This document shows, one piece after another, positions 15,701 through 24,011 of a stretch of 24,011 bases of DNA. The notes under the pieces are model-generated. The model worked only from the letters and a program-made list of their open reading frames with translations. It did no database searches and was not told the origin of the DNA. The stretch is from a virus: positions 1 through 24,011 of the IMG/VR virus record IMGVR_UViG_3300000116_000220; one strand, 5' to 3'. A program made the position numbers and the translations under genes. The number at the start of each line of letters is the position of its first letter. The first letter of the stretch is position 1.

Positions 15701-17022
15701 GTATTCCAGCTAACACCCCCACGAACTGTACAGTTACGTAAATCCATACCTCTCTTAGACTTACCAAAATAATTTAAATATTTTCTGCTATCGGTATAAG
15801 GAGTTTCATCCCATTGAATATCCGAGTTTAAACCTATAAAACCTGTACCGTCTTGGAGACGGGAAGTATCAGTTATAGAAGTTTTTGTGTAATTTCTCCA
15901 CCCAACACAATGTCCTGTAATCTTAACTCTAGAGTTTTTGGCATTGTATCCTGCCTCTACGGCAAACATGGCAGCAGTATTATCTAATATTACCTCTGAG
16001 TTTTCTATATCAAACCCGGTATTTGCGAGGTGTGCTGCGCCTGTACCCCCTTCGGTGTCGTTGGCACCTGTAGAGCCATCCGTTAAAATATTACGAAGAA
16101 CGATAGAGCCTTGGCAGTCTTTGAGGGAGACGGCACTAAACCAGTTTCCATACCCAAAGAGTGTAGATTGCCCTCTTGTAATTAGACCCTCTCGCTTATA
16201 AAGCAAGCCATCGTATTTAGTGGTTTCCTGCATAGCGGACGCGGTTGAGGAGCCCCAAAACGCCATCGCATCTCCAGTCGATGCGGAGATAGAACGGTCC
16301 ATGATTGCGTTCCAAGGGTTTAGTTGAAATTGACCATAAGTGCCAGTCCCTAGATTGTCATAGGAGGCATTACCGCTTGCAACATGGACAGAAATATTAC
16401 TAAATTGTCTGTCAGTGTCAGGACCTACAGTAGTAATGATGTGAGCATTAGAGTTCCAGCTTTCTTGGTTGAAGAAGTGTACTCCTCCTCGAGTAGCAGA
16501 AACATCCATCATAATAGAGGATGCGTCAGTTGACTTTACTCCGTTAAGTAGTTCCGCTGCGCCAGCGGGACTTGAACTTACATTTACCGTAGCGGCAGCT
16601 GAGGCGTCCACATGCTCAAAATAAGCCTGGTTTCTAACCTCTAGGATACCATCGCCTTCACATGTAATGTTAGCCAGTTCTAGTTTTCCTAAGTTTCCAT
16701 AAGTACAAAGTTCAATCAGAACAGGAAATTTTAATCTTTTAGGAATCCGCTCAATAATAGCTTCTATGCTATCATAGATGCCTTTGCTTTGGTCTACGTT
16801 TCCAGCAGCGGATAATGTAAAGGTTACACCTTGTGGGTTTCCTCCAGGAAATCCCAAAGCTTCATACAATGTATCAGTTCGGTCCTCTAAGTTCCATAGA
16901 GGCATATTGTCCTGCTCCCAGTTATAAAAAGAACTTGGGTCGTATTTAGGGACATCTGCTGCCCAGTTTAGAGGGATATAGCCATTGCCACCCTCACTAG
17001 TAATTGTTTTGAAGCTTGCCAT
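12769..17022 (-). CDS. Large tail fibre / tailspike-like protein with beta-helix character
   Basis: The 1417-aa product begins with YIPLNW and YDPSSFYNWEQDNMPLWNL (27-45), probably the attachment segment shared with the 554-aa protein. Residues 86-130 (ERIPKRLKFPVLIEL, LGKLELANITCEGDG) lead into a long stretch of short repeated turns (about 120-560) with alternating Asn/Gly, such as NCNGDGIYLEG and NAGNGVYASRSQI, which reads as a right-handed beta helix. A low-complexity Gly/Pro/Glu hinge lies at about 965-1010 (GGGNSGGNG, PPPEPVDE), followed by an aromatic, Gly/Asn/Ser-rich C-terminal part likely to form the distal, receptor-binding region. No catalytic motif is recognised. It overlaps both neighbours by one base, so translation is coupled. 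Confidence 0.8.
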   Translation of the reverse strand: MASFKTITSEGGNGYIPLNWAADVPKYDPSSFYNWEQDNMPLWNLEDRTDTLYEALGFPGGNPQGVTFTLSAAGNVDQSKGIYDSIEAIIERIPKRLKFPVLIELCTYGNLGKLELANITCEGDGILEVRNQAYFEHVDASAAATVNVSSSPAGAAELLNGVKSTDASSIMMDVSATRGGVHFFNQESWNSNAHIITTVGPDTDRQFSNISVHVASGNASYDNLGTGTYGQFQLNPWNAIMDRSISASTGDAMAFWGSSTASAMQETTKYDGLLYKREGLITRGQSTLFGYGNWFSAVSLKDCQGSIVLRNILTDGSTGANDTEGGTGAAHLANTGFDIENSEVILDNTAAMFAVEAGYNAKNSRVKITGHCVGWRNYTKTSITDTSRLQDGTGFIGLNSDIQWDETPYTDSRKYLNYFGKSKRGMDLRNCTVRGGVSWNTASVPVVGEGTSALPNAGSQQKPSPGHTSPRGMNLDNCSGVGGDTLTTTINVANCNGDGIYLEGTDFEFKGRLNSFLNAGNGVYASRSQIRVPQITSNHNSEYGIQLESSNFTYGFNLDSLFKRPDLYDFIMYTKPFNGTSTANTPKLRIRNRANFHVDSNNQNILVSKNSTLTPFRMNNIPKYFGRWGGSDWLHTVKTGMDSEYAYGTDVSALPATHFGATPYRLQNKPGIIATNNSTADIVNSVYTVDSIDAGKGRVGIASQGSTLAFRGTSGCTTTHNYYPVNNVERQFRSWISNGVMATDNAVVELTGPTKSARFGVPFLVEDSSQLLIKPPTLEGTDNILDVSGYTLLNNLDNLQSSSNHTMVHVHSTRACMVANKNSGIQFYGLGGKVVGNAAGTIALDSVDVLATDYASQYLENANEQFTMCTSGGHVKFYPNAFTSGTMGVDSGASVSLAGVGEPLNPLVNYILPDEEHDAATTGGMCVRAVGDSYVDSNLVNWHHYTLPKHVSGSHYNLYGTGCEEGTDGGGNSGGNGTIVPPPEPVDESIPGGSAAGEPIDAGTGNTEGGYTGEFQSDWLNGRNHDNAKTNQVGARVGATAPGYPLYSPVGFGNRNPGGLGIWAGTNNPGSAACIGDEREDGFRLATYGWLADSTAQSDALQADLVCMGSRIHMWNIADTSRIHAANCLINNGDPEIYCLGDSNSSPPVVGANYHGPFGKWWNGVSLDYYGRGGRRSTYGALGNSYHNAGVYRLMLSTRGDLKSYYDVSTLSGTTQNAPPAGDGSYRGTADLGGSFVDQVNGQGYTHWTQNVRTLANSDQLRKVGTDSDYIQGIYQTSAAVRVFGWGHPSNLFDKGVATMQSRLGGFSSYNVVSGDGNASYAGDPDKGWIYTTAEPEFPLPPINMDWQGYMRNWFDQTASNTWQNAKHLSEDKVNGVSIYRSHQSGAAGGEGRDAGSTYTYGVGVRSLNLFDMDRLL

Positions 17023-17606
17023 TAGAAATCAATAGTCCATCGTATGACTAAAATAAAGGAATCGGTTTTCGCAATAGGCGTGAAATACCTGTATGCGCAA
17101 AGTAGTGAACCCTCAGGGGTTGTGCGGTAGGGGTTTTTACAAAAGAGCCCGACTTCATCGAGTTCGGAACCATTAGCAGATTGCTCATCAATCACCAACT
17201 GCCACATACATTTAGTATTTGTGATTCTCTTGATGTATGCATGGGGGACTACCGCGAAAGTTGTTGTTCCTCCTGCAGCAGAATTTACTGCTCCGTTGGC
17301 TACTAAGTTATGGACATCGAGGTCAATTAAACCATTGCCATAGGCATCTTGGGCGAGAGGACTTCCCAAATCATTTGTCGTAGAGACCTGTAAGCCCTCA
17401 CTCCCCCCGACACCTATCTTAAAGTAAGTTAACTGGTACTCCTCGACATTAGCAGTTGGAGGTGCGTCAAACATCTCAGAAAGGTTCGCTCCCATACCAC
17501 TACAAATAACATTTTTGTCTTCGTAGTGAAGTTCGCGTGTGCCATCTGGAAAATGTTTCCAGACTTCAATGTGTCCCACCGGGTTGTAGTTTTCGTAAAA
17601 TTTCAT
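17022..17606 (-). CDS. Small tail protein related to the ends of the 1567-aa protein
   Basis: The product is 194 aa from the ATG at 17604-17606, just after the preceding stop (TAACATG); a TTG at 17613-17615 would add three residues. Near its N-terminus, GHIEVWKHFPDG then NVICSGMG matches the start of the 1567-aa protein (GNIEIIQSCGD then NMVTDGV). Its end, FTPIAKTDSFILVIRWTIDF, resembles the end of that protein, which contains TDYITIIWDTTFV. It also has QLVIDEQSANGSELDEVGLF (about 135-154), typical of phage tail-fibre or collar-type C-terminal folds. It could be a minimal paralogue or a short fibre/baseplate partner. Its stop overlaps the start of the beta-helix gene as TAATG. Confidence 0.75.
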   Translation of the reverse strand: MKFYENYNPVGHIEVWKHFPDGTRELHYEDKNVICSGMGANLSEMFDAPPTANVEEYQLTYFKIGVGGSEGLQVSTTNDLGSPLAQDAYGNGLIDLDVHNLVANGAVNSAAGGTTTFAVVPHAYIKRITNTKCMWQLVIDEQSANGSELDEVGLFCKNPYRTTPEGSLLCAYRYFTPIAKTDSFILVIRWTIDF

Positions 17607-17607
17607 G

Positions 17608-20600
17608 TTAGACAAAGGTTGTATCCCATATTATAGTAATATAATCTGTATTATTCCAATCAATTTGTAGTCCCGGAGGAAACATAACTTTTTTATTACT
17701 TAGATTGAACACAGGGTTTTTATCAGGGTTATCTACATTATATAGTCCTACTCGAGAACCTTGTGAATATGAAACTCCTGTACCACTTATTTGGTAAGCC
17801 GTGTTTAATTTTTCATATGTTTTTTTATAATCAATGGTGTGTAGACCCATTGCTCCGATTCCACCCATGTAATAATCTAAGAAATGCCAGTCATCTTTAG
17901 CAAGCTTTAAAACATATCTTATAGTTTTATGTGCGTAAGTCGTTGCTGCTGGGAGAGTAAAGGAAGATGCTATAAAACCGGCACTTGCATCATGGATATT
18001 AGTAGGGGTATGTGGATGCTTATAAATATAACCATCACTATTCACAACACCCATTTGGTTGAGGGTTCCTGATACCAGACCCATTCCACTGGACGCTAAA
18101 CCTTTCCCCGATTCTACGTCTTGGTTACGTGTGCCAAATGTACCAGACCCAAAGAAGAGTCCTGCTGATGGTAGGTATGCTCCCATGGTAATTGCGTCCT
18201 CTAAACTCAACTCCCCTGTAGGAGAAGGTGCCATTGGATTATTTATCTCTAAGGTAGAGCTAACACCGTCAGCGTATATTATTGAACTATAATCAAAGTA
18301 ATTAATATGGTTAAGGAACTGACCTAGCTCACCCGGGGAATTAGCAGGAGTTGTCGATTGAAGGGTACGGTCGCTAGGCTGCGGGAATTCCGGGAAGGCG
18401 AATGTCTCTCCTGATACACGCCAATCATTTTGAGGTTGTTCTTTCCACGAATACGTTTTGAACGACTTAATGTTTATTGTTTCGTCTTCCGCATTAGTAT
18501 TAGGGAACTCTAGCGTTGCAATTATCTTTGTAGTAGGTCCAAAAGTTGGAGCCTTGAACACAGGAGAAAGGAAGTGAGTGTAATTAATGACATCATTAGT
18601 TGCGCTTACACTACCCCACCCCCATGTAGCATCATCGCTTGAGGAAGCTGCAAACTGTATTGAACTTACCCAAGTCCCTCCTTGAGCGTTAATCTGCGCC
18701 GCACTTCGGACAGAATCCCAATTCTGTGCGGCAAAATTATATGTGTACTTATCCCCGTTGTACATGGAGTACAACCTCATTTCTGCGGTGGTGTCATAAG
18801 CAGCTTTGGATTCGGTTACGTTTGTATCCCATCCTACAGCCATGTAGTCTGATGCGGAGATATTGTAATCCTGTAAAATAAAATTACTAATAACTTGTGG
18901 TCTGTGGGTTGTGGAATTAAACCCGGAAACGCCGAGGGTTGGGACTACAGCGGTATTAGGTACTGTACTCTTCTGAACAATTCCTGCTGGGGTGAATGCG
19001 TTTGCTTCCCATTGTTGATACCCATAGGTTGTGCCCCAATCTGGGGGTGAGTCTATATTACTAAGTATCCCGTTGTTAAGCGATTTTATTACAGTGCCAT
19101 CACTGTATTTTGTGATGTGGTTGTCTGCGTACGGCTCGCTTGTGAATATTCCTGCGTCTCTTTGCCACAAATCATTTCCTGTGTTTACTACTAGCGCTGA
19201 GTCGTTCAAGGCGACGTCGTATAACGTATACTCCCCACCAGACGCATCCATAATATTTAATTGGTACTGTGTCTCTCGGTCTAACCCATTGACTGCCATA
19301 TTGGATATCATTTCAGGGGTGGTCGCTATAAAACTACGAGGGGTAGTAGCTCGGCTACTATTAACTTTAAGTTTAGTGTAGTTGTAATTTGTTCCCCATG
19401 TTTGGTTTGTGAAATCATAGTACTTCTCAATGGAAGGTGCTATTCCAGGGTTAAGGGAAGGTCCACGAAGACTTAGATTTTTAACCATAACCTTTCCGCC
19501 ATGGTTCTGTGGTGAAGATGTCGCTGTTCGTGTACCCACTAAAAGTGCTCCTATACGGTATCGACCAACCAATGGACCATCTTCTATATTATCCAGGCGG
19601 TCAGGGTTTACAGCTATCCCAGCAGCATCATTTATTCTAATAAGTTTATCATACTCAAAAGAAGTATACTTATTTTGAGAAGATGGTAACGGAAGCATGT
19701 AAAGCGAGGATAGTTGGCGGTTATACCCATGCCCATTGAAGAAAGCGTCGTCCGCTGCGCCATTCGGAAGAGTAGGTCGTTCAAAGTTACCTGCACTCCA
19801 ATTCCAATACAATTTTAAGTTGCTTGTCTCAGCTATTGCACTTAGTATGAAATGACTGCCTCTGCCTAAGTCGTTTTGCTCTTCACTGGTGATATCCATA
19901 GAAAGAGTGTAGTTACCTCGATTCACGGGGATGTATGTTTGACCTACATTAGCGTTTGTGTAGCTCGTCTCATTTACCTCTACACCCCAGTCAGTAGCTT
20001 GCGCATTTTGATTTGCTATCGGGTAAGAAAAAGTAGGGAAGGAACGTCGTATTACCGTAGAGCCATTTTGCCCAAAAGTATTGTTGTAATACGGGGAAAA
20101 GTTTCCAGGGAGCGTAGTATTGATGGTCGCCGGGTTGATAGTGCCATTTTGCTGTACAGTAGCAGGGTTGGGGGTGAAGTAACTTCCGAATACGTTATAG
20201 GAATCGTGAAGTCTTAGTTCTTTCTCCCCTCTAGATTTTGCTTTGAGTACAGCAACAAACGCAGGGTCAGTAGCATCTTTCGTACTTCCCTTTAAAGAAA
20301 GTCTATAAGACTTGGTCGGTTCTAAACCAACTATATTTTGCACTAATTGATTAACGGGCATAACTTCCTCAGAAGTAGTAGGGTTATAGATTGAGTTACG
20401 TATTTGTTCGGCTTCTATTGAAGTAGGGTCGTACTTCTGGGAACTAAAACTTAACGAGGAGAATATTGCTCCGGATGTAACTCGGGACCAAGAACCTGAA
20501 CTTAATGCCCAGTTTGAATAACGAGTTGCATAATCGGTACCCTCATCGCCTTTGTTGTAGGAGTAAACCCTCCACTCTCCTAGAGGACCAAAACTTAAAT

Positions 20601-22311
20601 CTTTTATAGCGTAAAAACAGAAACCGTTAGCGTCGGTTCTTCCGCTTGCTTTTATCTCTAACGTATAACCTTCTCCATTTACAGAAGGGGGAAGAGTTAC
20701 CGGTACACTGAATTGAAGCCATGTATTTTTAGTATCGAAAGTAAACTTTTTAGATATCCCACCATCTTGAAACTCATCACATACTCCAGTGATTGGGTCT
20801 GGGTAAAACGCGTAAGAGTTTCCTTGAGTATCTTTTAAAGTAGCTTCAATGTATCCGCAGTTTGCGGCTGCAGCTTCTCCTGACACCATGCCGTTAAAGT
20901 AGAGCATATAAGTGGCGTTATTATCTTCTTGTCCCCGTACACCTTTACCTAAATTATTAGGTGCAGTGTCACTCTCATTCATAAAAGCAAACAGGTTGCG
21001 GTCAGTGTAAGGAGGGAGGAATATTTGGGATATCGATGCAGCTCCGCTCGATGCTAAATCGGCGGAAGAGGCGTGTAGCAGAACTCCATTGTAAACGGAA
21101 GAAAAAACTTTATTTTGTTGAAGTCCCTCTGTTAGCGGTTGTACATAACCTAAGCCAGAAGCGCTTTCCTTAAAGGTAGGGTTATCGGAAAACTTAGCTA
21201 ACGGATTTACTTGACTCCATCCTATTATTCCTACCAAGCCTCGTTCACGAGCCTTAACTGCATTATTTACTTCCGAGTATGGGGAAACCAAATCATAAGT
21301 ATGATTGAAGTCGCTGTTTAGTAGACGACTCTGGTGCTTCAAGAAATTAGGGTTTTCTAGTATGTAACTACTGTCACTCAACAATTCTAATTTTATAATA
21401 TCAATATAAGGATTTACATAATTAGTTTCCCAAGGAGCAAACGTCCAATCCTTATACTCTAAAGCAGGGAAACTGTACTCAATAAAGTACTGTCCGTTCT
21501 GATTGAAGTCCTCCATTCGAGCATGCCCTTCAAGTTTAAAACGAAAGCTGTCGACTCCGTAATTGTCCGGAAGTTTAATCTGTTTTCTAGTTGTCTTTTC
21601 TGCGTCGCCAAATAGAACAAACCGGTCTTGAGTAAAATCGTAGTACTCATAAATCTGACCTAAGCGTCCTCTGGCTATACGTACGTCGAAGGTGGCTTCA
21701 TACGCCTTACCGTGGGTAAGGACATGGTAAACTTCTCCTAAACTCATGTCTACTTGCTGAGAAATTATCGTATGTACTTGTCCTTGCCTGACCTCAAATC
21801 GTGTAACCTCCTTTGTGCCTTCTGCAAAAGGGGTAGTTATTCTGGAGATAGGGTCTTTGTCGGGGTTCGGGGGGTCGTCTTGTCGGAAATCCCACTCTGA
21901 GAAGTCCTCTAACGTGCTATCCTTAATTAAGTTAGCTTTATGGGATTGCTTAGACATCCACTGGTTATTCCCTATAGAGGAGTAGCAGTCGAGCATTTCA
22001 AAATTATTATTTTTATTTGGGGTGAGGTATTGATACCTTACTCCCGATTGCTCCATAGAACTAAACCAGAAACGAGAGTTTCTTGCATTGTAGTAATACT
22101 CAGCACTTCCTAAGCTCATCGCCTGTATTTGATAACTAGAGACTGAGCTTGTTCCTACCTCCATTGCACTTCCGCCAAAGGGGTTCGGCATATAGGTCAT
22201 TATGTCAGCTATAGATTTTCTTACACCATCAGTAACCATGTTACTACCTTTAAACAAGGTGGTATTTTTATCGCCGCAGCTTTGAATTATTTCTATGTTG
22301 CCTTTAATCAT
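17608..22311 (-). CDS. Giant modular tail fibre / adhesin-like protein
   Basis: The 1567-aa product seems to be a string of jelly-roll-like, carbohydrate-binding-type modules between an N-terminal docking segment (1-45) and a C-terminal segment (about 1340-1567) that both resemble the 194-aa protein. Module ends show the recurring AIKDLSFGP (568-576) and MVKNLSLRGP (942-951). An aromatic hairpin recurs: YYDFTQDRF (223-231), LYWNWSAGNF (834-843), YYDFTNQTW (964-972), YNFAAQNW (1191-1198). Such modules bind sugars in many families, so host-surface recognition is the likely role; this is inference. No catalytic site is evident. Its ATG follows the previous stop after 2 bases. Confidence 0.82.
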   Translation of the reverse strand: MIKGNIEIIQSCGDKNTTLFKGSNMVTDGVRKSIADIMTYMPNPFGGSAMEVGTSSVSSYQIQAMSLGSAEYYYNARNSRFWFSSMEQSGVRYQYLTPNKNNNFEMLDCYSSIGNNQWMSKQSHKANLIKDSTLEDFSEWDFRQDDPPNPDKDPISRITTPFAEGTKEVTRFEVRQGQVHTIISQQVDMSLGEVYHVLTHGKAYEATFDVRIARGRLGQIYEYYDFTQDRFVLFGDAEKTTRKQIKLPDNYGVDSFRFKLEGHARMEDFNQNGQYFIEYSFPALEYKDWTFAPWETNYVNPYIDIIKLELLSDSSYILENPNFLKHQSRLLNSDFNHTYDLVSPYSEVNNAVKARERGLVGIIGWSQVNPLAKFSDNPTFKESASGLGYVQPLTEGLQQNKVFSSVYNGVLLHASSADLASSGAASISQIFLPPYTDRNLFAFMNESDTAPNNLGKGVRGQEDNNATYMLYFNGMVSGEAAAANCGYIEATLKDTQGNSYAFYPDPITGVCDEFQDGGISKKFTFDTKNTWLQFSVPVTLPPSVNGEGYTLEIKASGRTDANGFCFYAIKDLSFGPLGEWRVYSYNKGDEGTDYATRYSNWALSSGSWSRVTSGAIFSSLSFSSQKYDPTSIEAEQIRNSIYNPTTSEEVMPVNQLVQNIVGLEPTKSYRLSLKGSTKDATDPAFVAVLKAKSRGEKELRLHDSYNVFGSYFTPNPATVQQNGTINPATINTTLPGNFSPYYNNTFGQNGSTVIRRSFPTFSYPIANQNAQATDWGVEVNETSYTNANVGQTYIPVNRGNYTLSMDITSEEQNDLGRGSHFILSAIAETSNLKLYWNWSAGNFERPTLPNGAADDAFFNGHGYNRQLSSLYMLPLPSSQNKYTSFEYDKLIRINDAAGIAVNPDRLDNIEDGPLVGRYRIGALLVGTRTATSSPQNHGGKVMVKNLSLRGPSLNPGIAPSIEKYYDFTNQTWGTNYNYTKLKVNSSRATTPRSFIATTPEMISNMAVNGLDRETQYQLNIMDASGGEYTLYDVALNDSALVVNTGNDLWQRDAGIFTSEPYADNHITKYSDGTVIKSLNNGILSNIDSPPDWGTTYGYQQWEANAFTPAGIVQKSTVPNTAVVPTLGVSGFNSTTHRPQVISNFILQDYNISASDYMAVGWDTNVTESKAAYDTTAEMRLYSMYNGDKYTYNFAAQNWDSVRSAAQINAQGGTWVSSIQFAASSSDDATWGWGSVSATNDVINYTHFLSPVFKAPTFGPTTKIIATLEFPNTNAEDETINIKSFKTYSWKEQPQNDWRVSGETFAFPEFPQPSDRTLQSTTPANSPGELGQFLNHINYFDYSSIIYADGVSSTLEINNPMAPSPTGELSLEDAITMGAYLPSAGLFFGSGTFGTRNQDVESGKGLASSGMGLVSGTLNQMGVVNSDGYIYKHPHTPTNIHDASAGFIASSFTLPAATTYAHKTIRYVLKLAKDDWHFLDYYMGGIGAMGLHTIDYKKTYEKLNTAYQISGTGVSYSQGSRVGLYNVDNPDKNPVFNLSNKKVMFPPGLQIDWNNTDYITIIWDTTFV

Positions 22312-22313
22312 TA

Positions 22314-24011
22314 TTAATGTTGTTGGTCTCTGAATCCGTAGACTCCGTCCGTTGCAGAGTGACTGCCTCCCCAGTATTCCAAGTACTCGCTTCTTGAACC
22401 CCCCGAAGTATGATAAGTACCAGAAGAATCTCTAGCGTCTCTTGAGGATTTATTGTTTCCTAATCTATCGAAGAATTGAAATGCTCCCCAAAACTCTGGT
22501 TTCTGTAAATCATCCGCATATTTATTATAGAGCTCATTTACTAAACTAATACTTTTTATTGTCACTCCATTATATTCTCCGGTACGCATAGGTTTTGCTA
22601 CCTCTAAATAGTAAACAGATTGGTCGTCGTGTACCGGACCTGCGGAGGCGAAGTATCCGTCGAGAGGTCCTTGCACAGATAAGGAGCGATAAGATAACGG
22701 GGTTCTATGGTTATGAGTGTTGAAACCGAATTGGAAGGTCTCATCTTCTTCTGTTTGGAATCCACTCGCATCAAGACGTACTGCAGTTAAAGGGACCTGT
22801 AACCATTCTTCCTGAGGTGTCATATCTTTTGCTTCTGCCCATCTGCGATTATTCCAATTGAAAGCCCACGAACGACATAAGAAGTCTTCGTAACCGTTTC
22901 CAAGGAAAGGTTTTTGCTCTACAACAATCCGAATAAATACTTTTTCGTCTACCGGGGTTTCGGCGGCTAACTGCGCTACCTGCGCACGTAAGTTTAGTAG
23001 GTAGTTGGAGTTAGGTAATAATTTATTTCCCACCATCCCATTGCTTGTAGGTGTTAGACTGGCAGGGGACATCTCTTTGAATTGTACGTCACGGATTCCA
23101 AAAGTAACTTTAGCAGCTTGGGCAATCCCGGGCTGTGCTTGCATAGGTGTTATCCAAAGTTGGTGGTTGTCCGATTTCTGGAATGTCGACGAAACAGTGA
23201 CAGTTCCGCTATAAGTTTTCCAATCTTTTCCTGAATCTTCGGTACTGCTGAACAATGGGTTTACTTGGTTTCCGGACAAATCAGTTGTTGTGTTTATCCA
23301 AGTTCCTCCCGTTCCATCAGCCAAAATTTGTTTCCATTGACCTCCGCTCCCACGGTTAATTACGCTATATGTAAGTAAAGGGATTCCCAAGCTATTTGAG
23401 GAGGCATCTAAAGTAATAGAGTATGTTCTACCTGGTTCCAAATACCGCAGGTTAGCAGGAGTATACCTGCTCCCAGTATCAACCCGTGTTGCTAGGGACG
23501 GGTTATTAATAAACCCAAGAATACTGCTTGTAGATAGTTTACCTCCTCCGCTACAACTAAGTTTAACAAAATTAAGGGCGCTCGCATTAGTTTCAATTAA
23601 AGTAGCGGAGGCGTTTAAATCAATGCTAGTGTTAGCAGTTAGTTGTGCAGAAATACCAGAGGCTCTATATTGGTCGATTAAACCCCAAGCTGCTATAGAA
23701 GAGGTACTTCTGTTGAGGGCGGCGTCATCCCTAGGAGGAAACTTAAACCGTCCGTTATAAGAGTAATTCATATTGCCATCCAACGGGTAACGAACCCTAA
23801 CGGTTTCGCGTGGGTTGGTCGTTGTATGCCTCTGGATGAACGTTATTCCCGAAGGTCCTAGTTTGTCTGCATTATAACTTGTACTGGTTTTAGAATTGTA
23901 GACAGCTAACGAGTTTACGTTAGGCGCCACAGTATCAATTCCCGATAAAAGTACTCCGTTTGAAAAATACTCTGTGTTCGGAGCTTCAAAAAGGTCTAGA
24001 GAATGTCTATA
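22314..24011 (-). CDS. Tail fibre-like protein with jelly-roll modules, 5' end beyond window
   Basis: The frame stays open for 27 codons upstream of the GTG at 23928-23930, up to the window edge, encoding a sensible sequence (SLDLFEAPNTEYFSNGVL). I therefore treat the gene as starting outside the window and the GTG as internal. The visible 565 residues hold two modules like those of the 1567-aa protein; counting residues from the GTG, the first (about 163-287) runs from YLEPGRTYSITLDASS to IRDVQFKEMS, and the second (about 304-422) contains SWAFNWNNRRW and ends YRSLSVQGPL. The C-terminus is Gly/Ser/Tyr-rich with EYLEYWGGSHSATDG. A fibre or surface-binding role is inferred. Its stop is 2 bases before the start of the giant modular gene. 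Confidence 0.85.
   Translation of the reverse strand, partial: YRHSLDLFEAPNTEYFSNGVLLSGIDTVAPNVNSLAVYNSKTSTSYNADKLGPSGITFIQRHTTTNPRETVRVRYPLDGNMNYSYNGRFKFPPRDDAALNRSTSSIAAWGLIDQYRASGISAQLTANTSIDLNASATLIETNASALNFVKLSCSGGGKLSTSSILGFINNPSLATRVDTGSRYTPANLRYLEPGRTYSITLDASSNSLGIPLLTYSVINRGSGGQWKQILADGTGGTWINTTTDLSGNQVNPLFSSTEDSGKDWKTYSGTVTVSSTFQKSDNHQLWITPMQAQPGIAQAAKVTFGIRDVQFKEMSPASLTPTSNGMVGNKLLPNSNYLLNLRAQVAQLAAETPVDEKVFIRIVVEQKPFLGNGYEDFLCRSWAFNWNNRRWAEAKDMTPQEEWLQVPLTAVRLDASGFQTEEDETFQFGFNTHNHRTPLSYRSLSVQGPLDGYFASAGPVHDDQSVYYLEVAKPMRTGEYNGVTIKSISLVNELYNKYADDLQKPEFWGAFQFFDRLGNNKSSRDARDSSGTYHTSGGSRSEYLEYWGGSHSATDGVYGFRDQQH

Noticed and set aside
19031-20217. Several plus-strand frames of 80-116 codons inside the giant fibre gene
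   Set aside because: They are embedded in a long, well-formed minus-strand gene, are short relative to it, and have no ribosome-binding context or recognisable product.
1-24011. tRNA genes, integrase, insertion sequences, attachment sites, toxin-antitoxin or defence genes
   Set aside because: Searched by eye on both strands; the sequence is filled by virion genes and short gaps, and no such element is visible.

Overview
The window is a block of virion genes from a tailed phage with a contractile tail (T4-like myovirus lineage). Every supported gene lies on the minus strand and the genes are packed head to tail, with gaps under about 75 bases and several one-base TAATG stop/start overlaps. 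Six proteins match T4 families by sequence features I can name: prohead protease gp21, scaffold gp22, major capsid gp23, neck gp13, tail sheath stabiliser gp15, and the sheath/tube pair gp18/gp19. Two short proteins with bacterial-type lipobox/signal sequences fit a Gram-negative host. The tail-fibre proteins recall those of marine T4-like phages (cyanophage type), but that is recollection of family style, not a search result.

Layout in transcription order (right to left). 24011-11105: five large tail, fibre or baseplate proteins. The first is cut by the window edge. The second (1567 aa) appears built from repeated jelly-roll-like modules, the third (194 aa) resembles the two ends of the second, the fourth (1417 aa) looks like a beta-helix fibre, and the fifth (554 aa) shares its N-terminal docking-like motif with the fourth. 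11067-10388: two overlapping small membrane/lipoprotein genes of uncertain role. 10333-6246: the head-assembly block, comprising two charged core-like proteins, the protease, the scaffold and the capsid protein. 6176-4465: neck gp13 and stabiliser gp15. 4394-1115: a 58-aa protein of unknown function, sheath and tube. 1044-1: the start of an unrecognised protein that leaves the window.

The genes work together as a late-expressed assembly module. The core and scaffold shape the prohead, gp21 cleaves them and the capsid protein at Leu/Ile-x-Glu sites, gp13 and gp15 close the head-tail junction, and gp18/gp19 form the contractile tail. Regulation visible in the sequence is limited to three hairpins and a recurring TATATAATA element in four of the gaps.

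I see no tRNA, CRISPR array, integrase, insertion sequence, attachment site or defence gene, and no credible plus-strand gene. The most interesting signals are a capsid-like protease cleavage site repeated in an unknown head-block protein, the module reuse among the tail-fibre genes, and the TATATAATA elements, two of which sit immediately before start codons lacking a Shine-Dalgarno sequence. Base composition looks mid-range by eye; I did not compute it.
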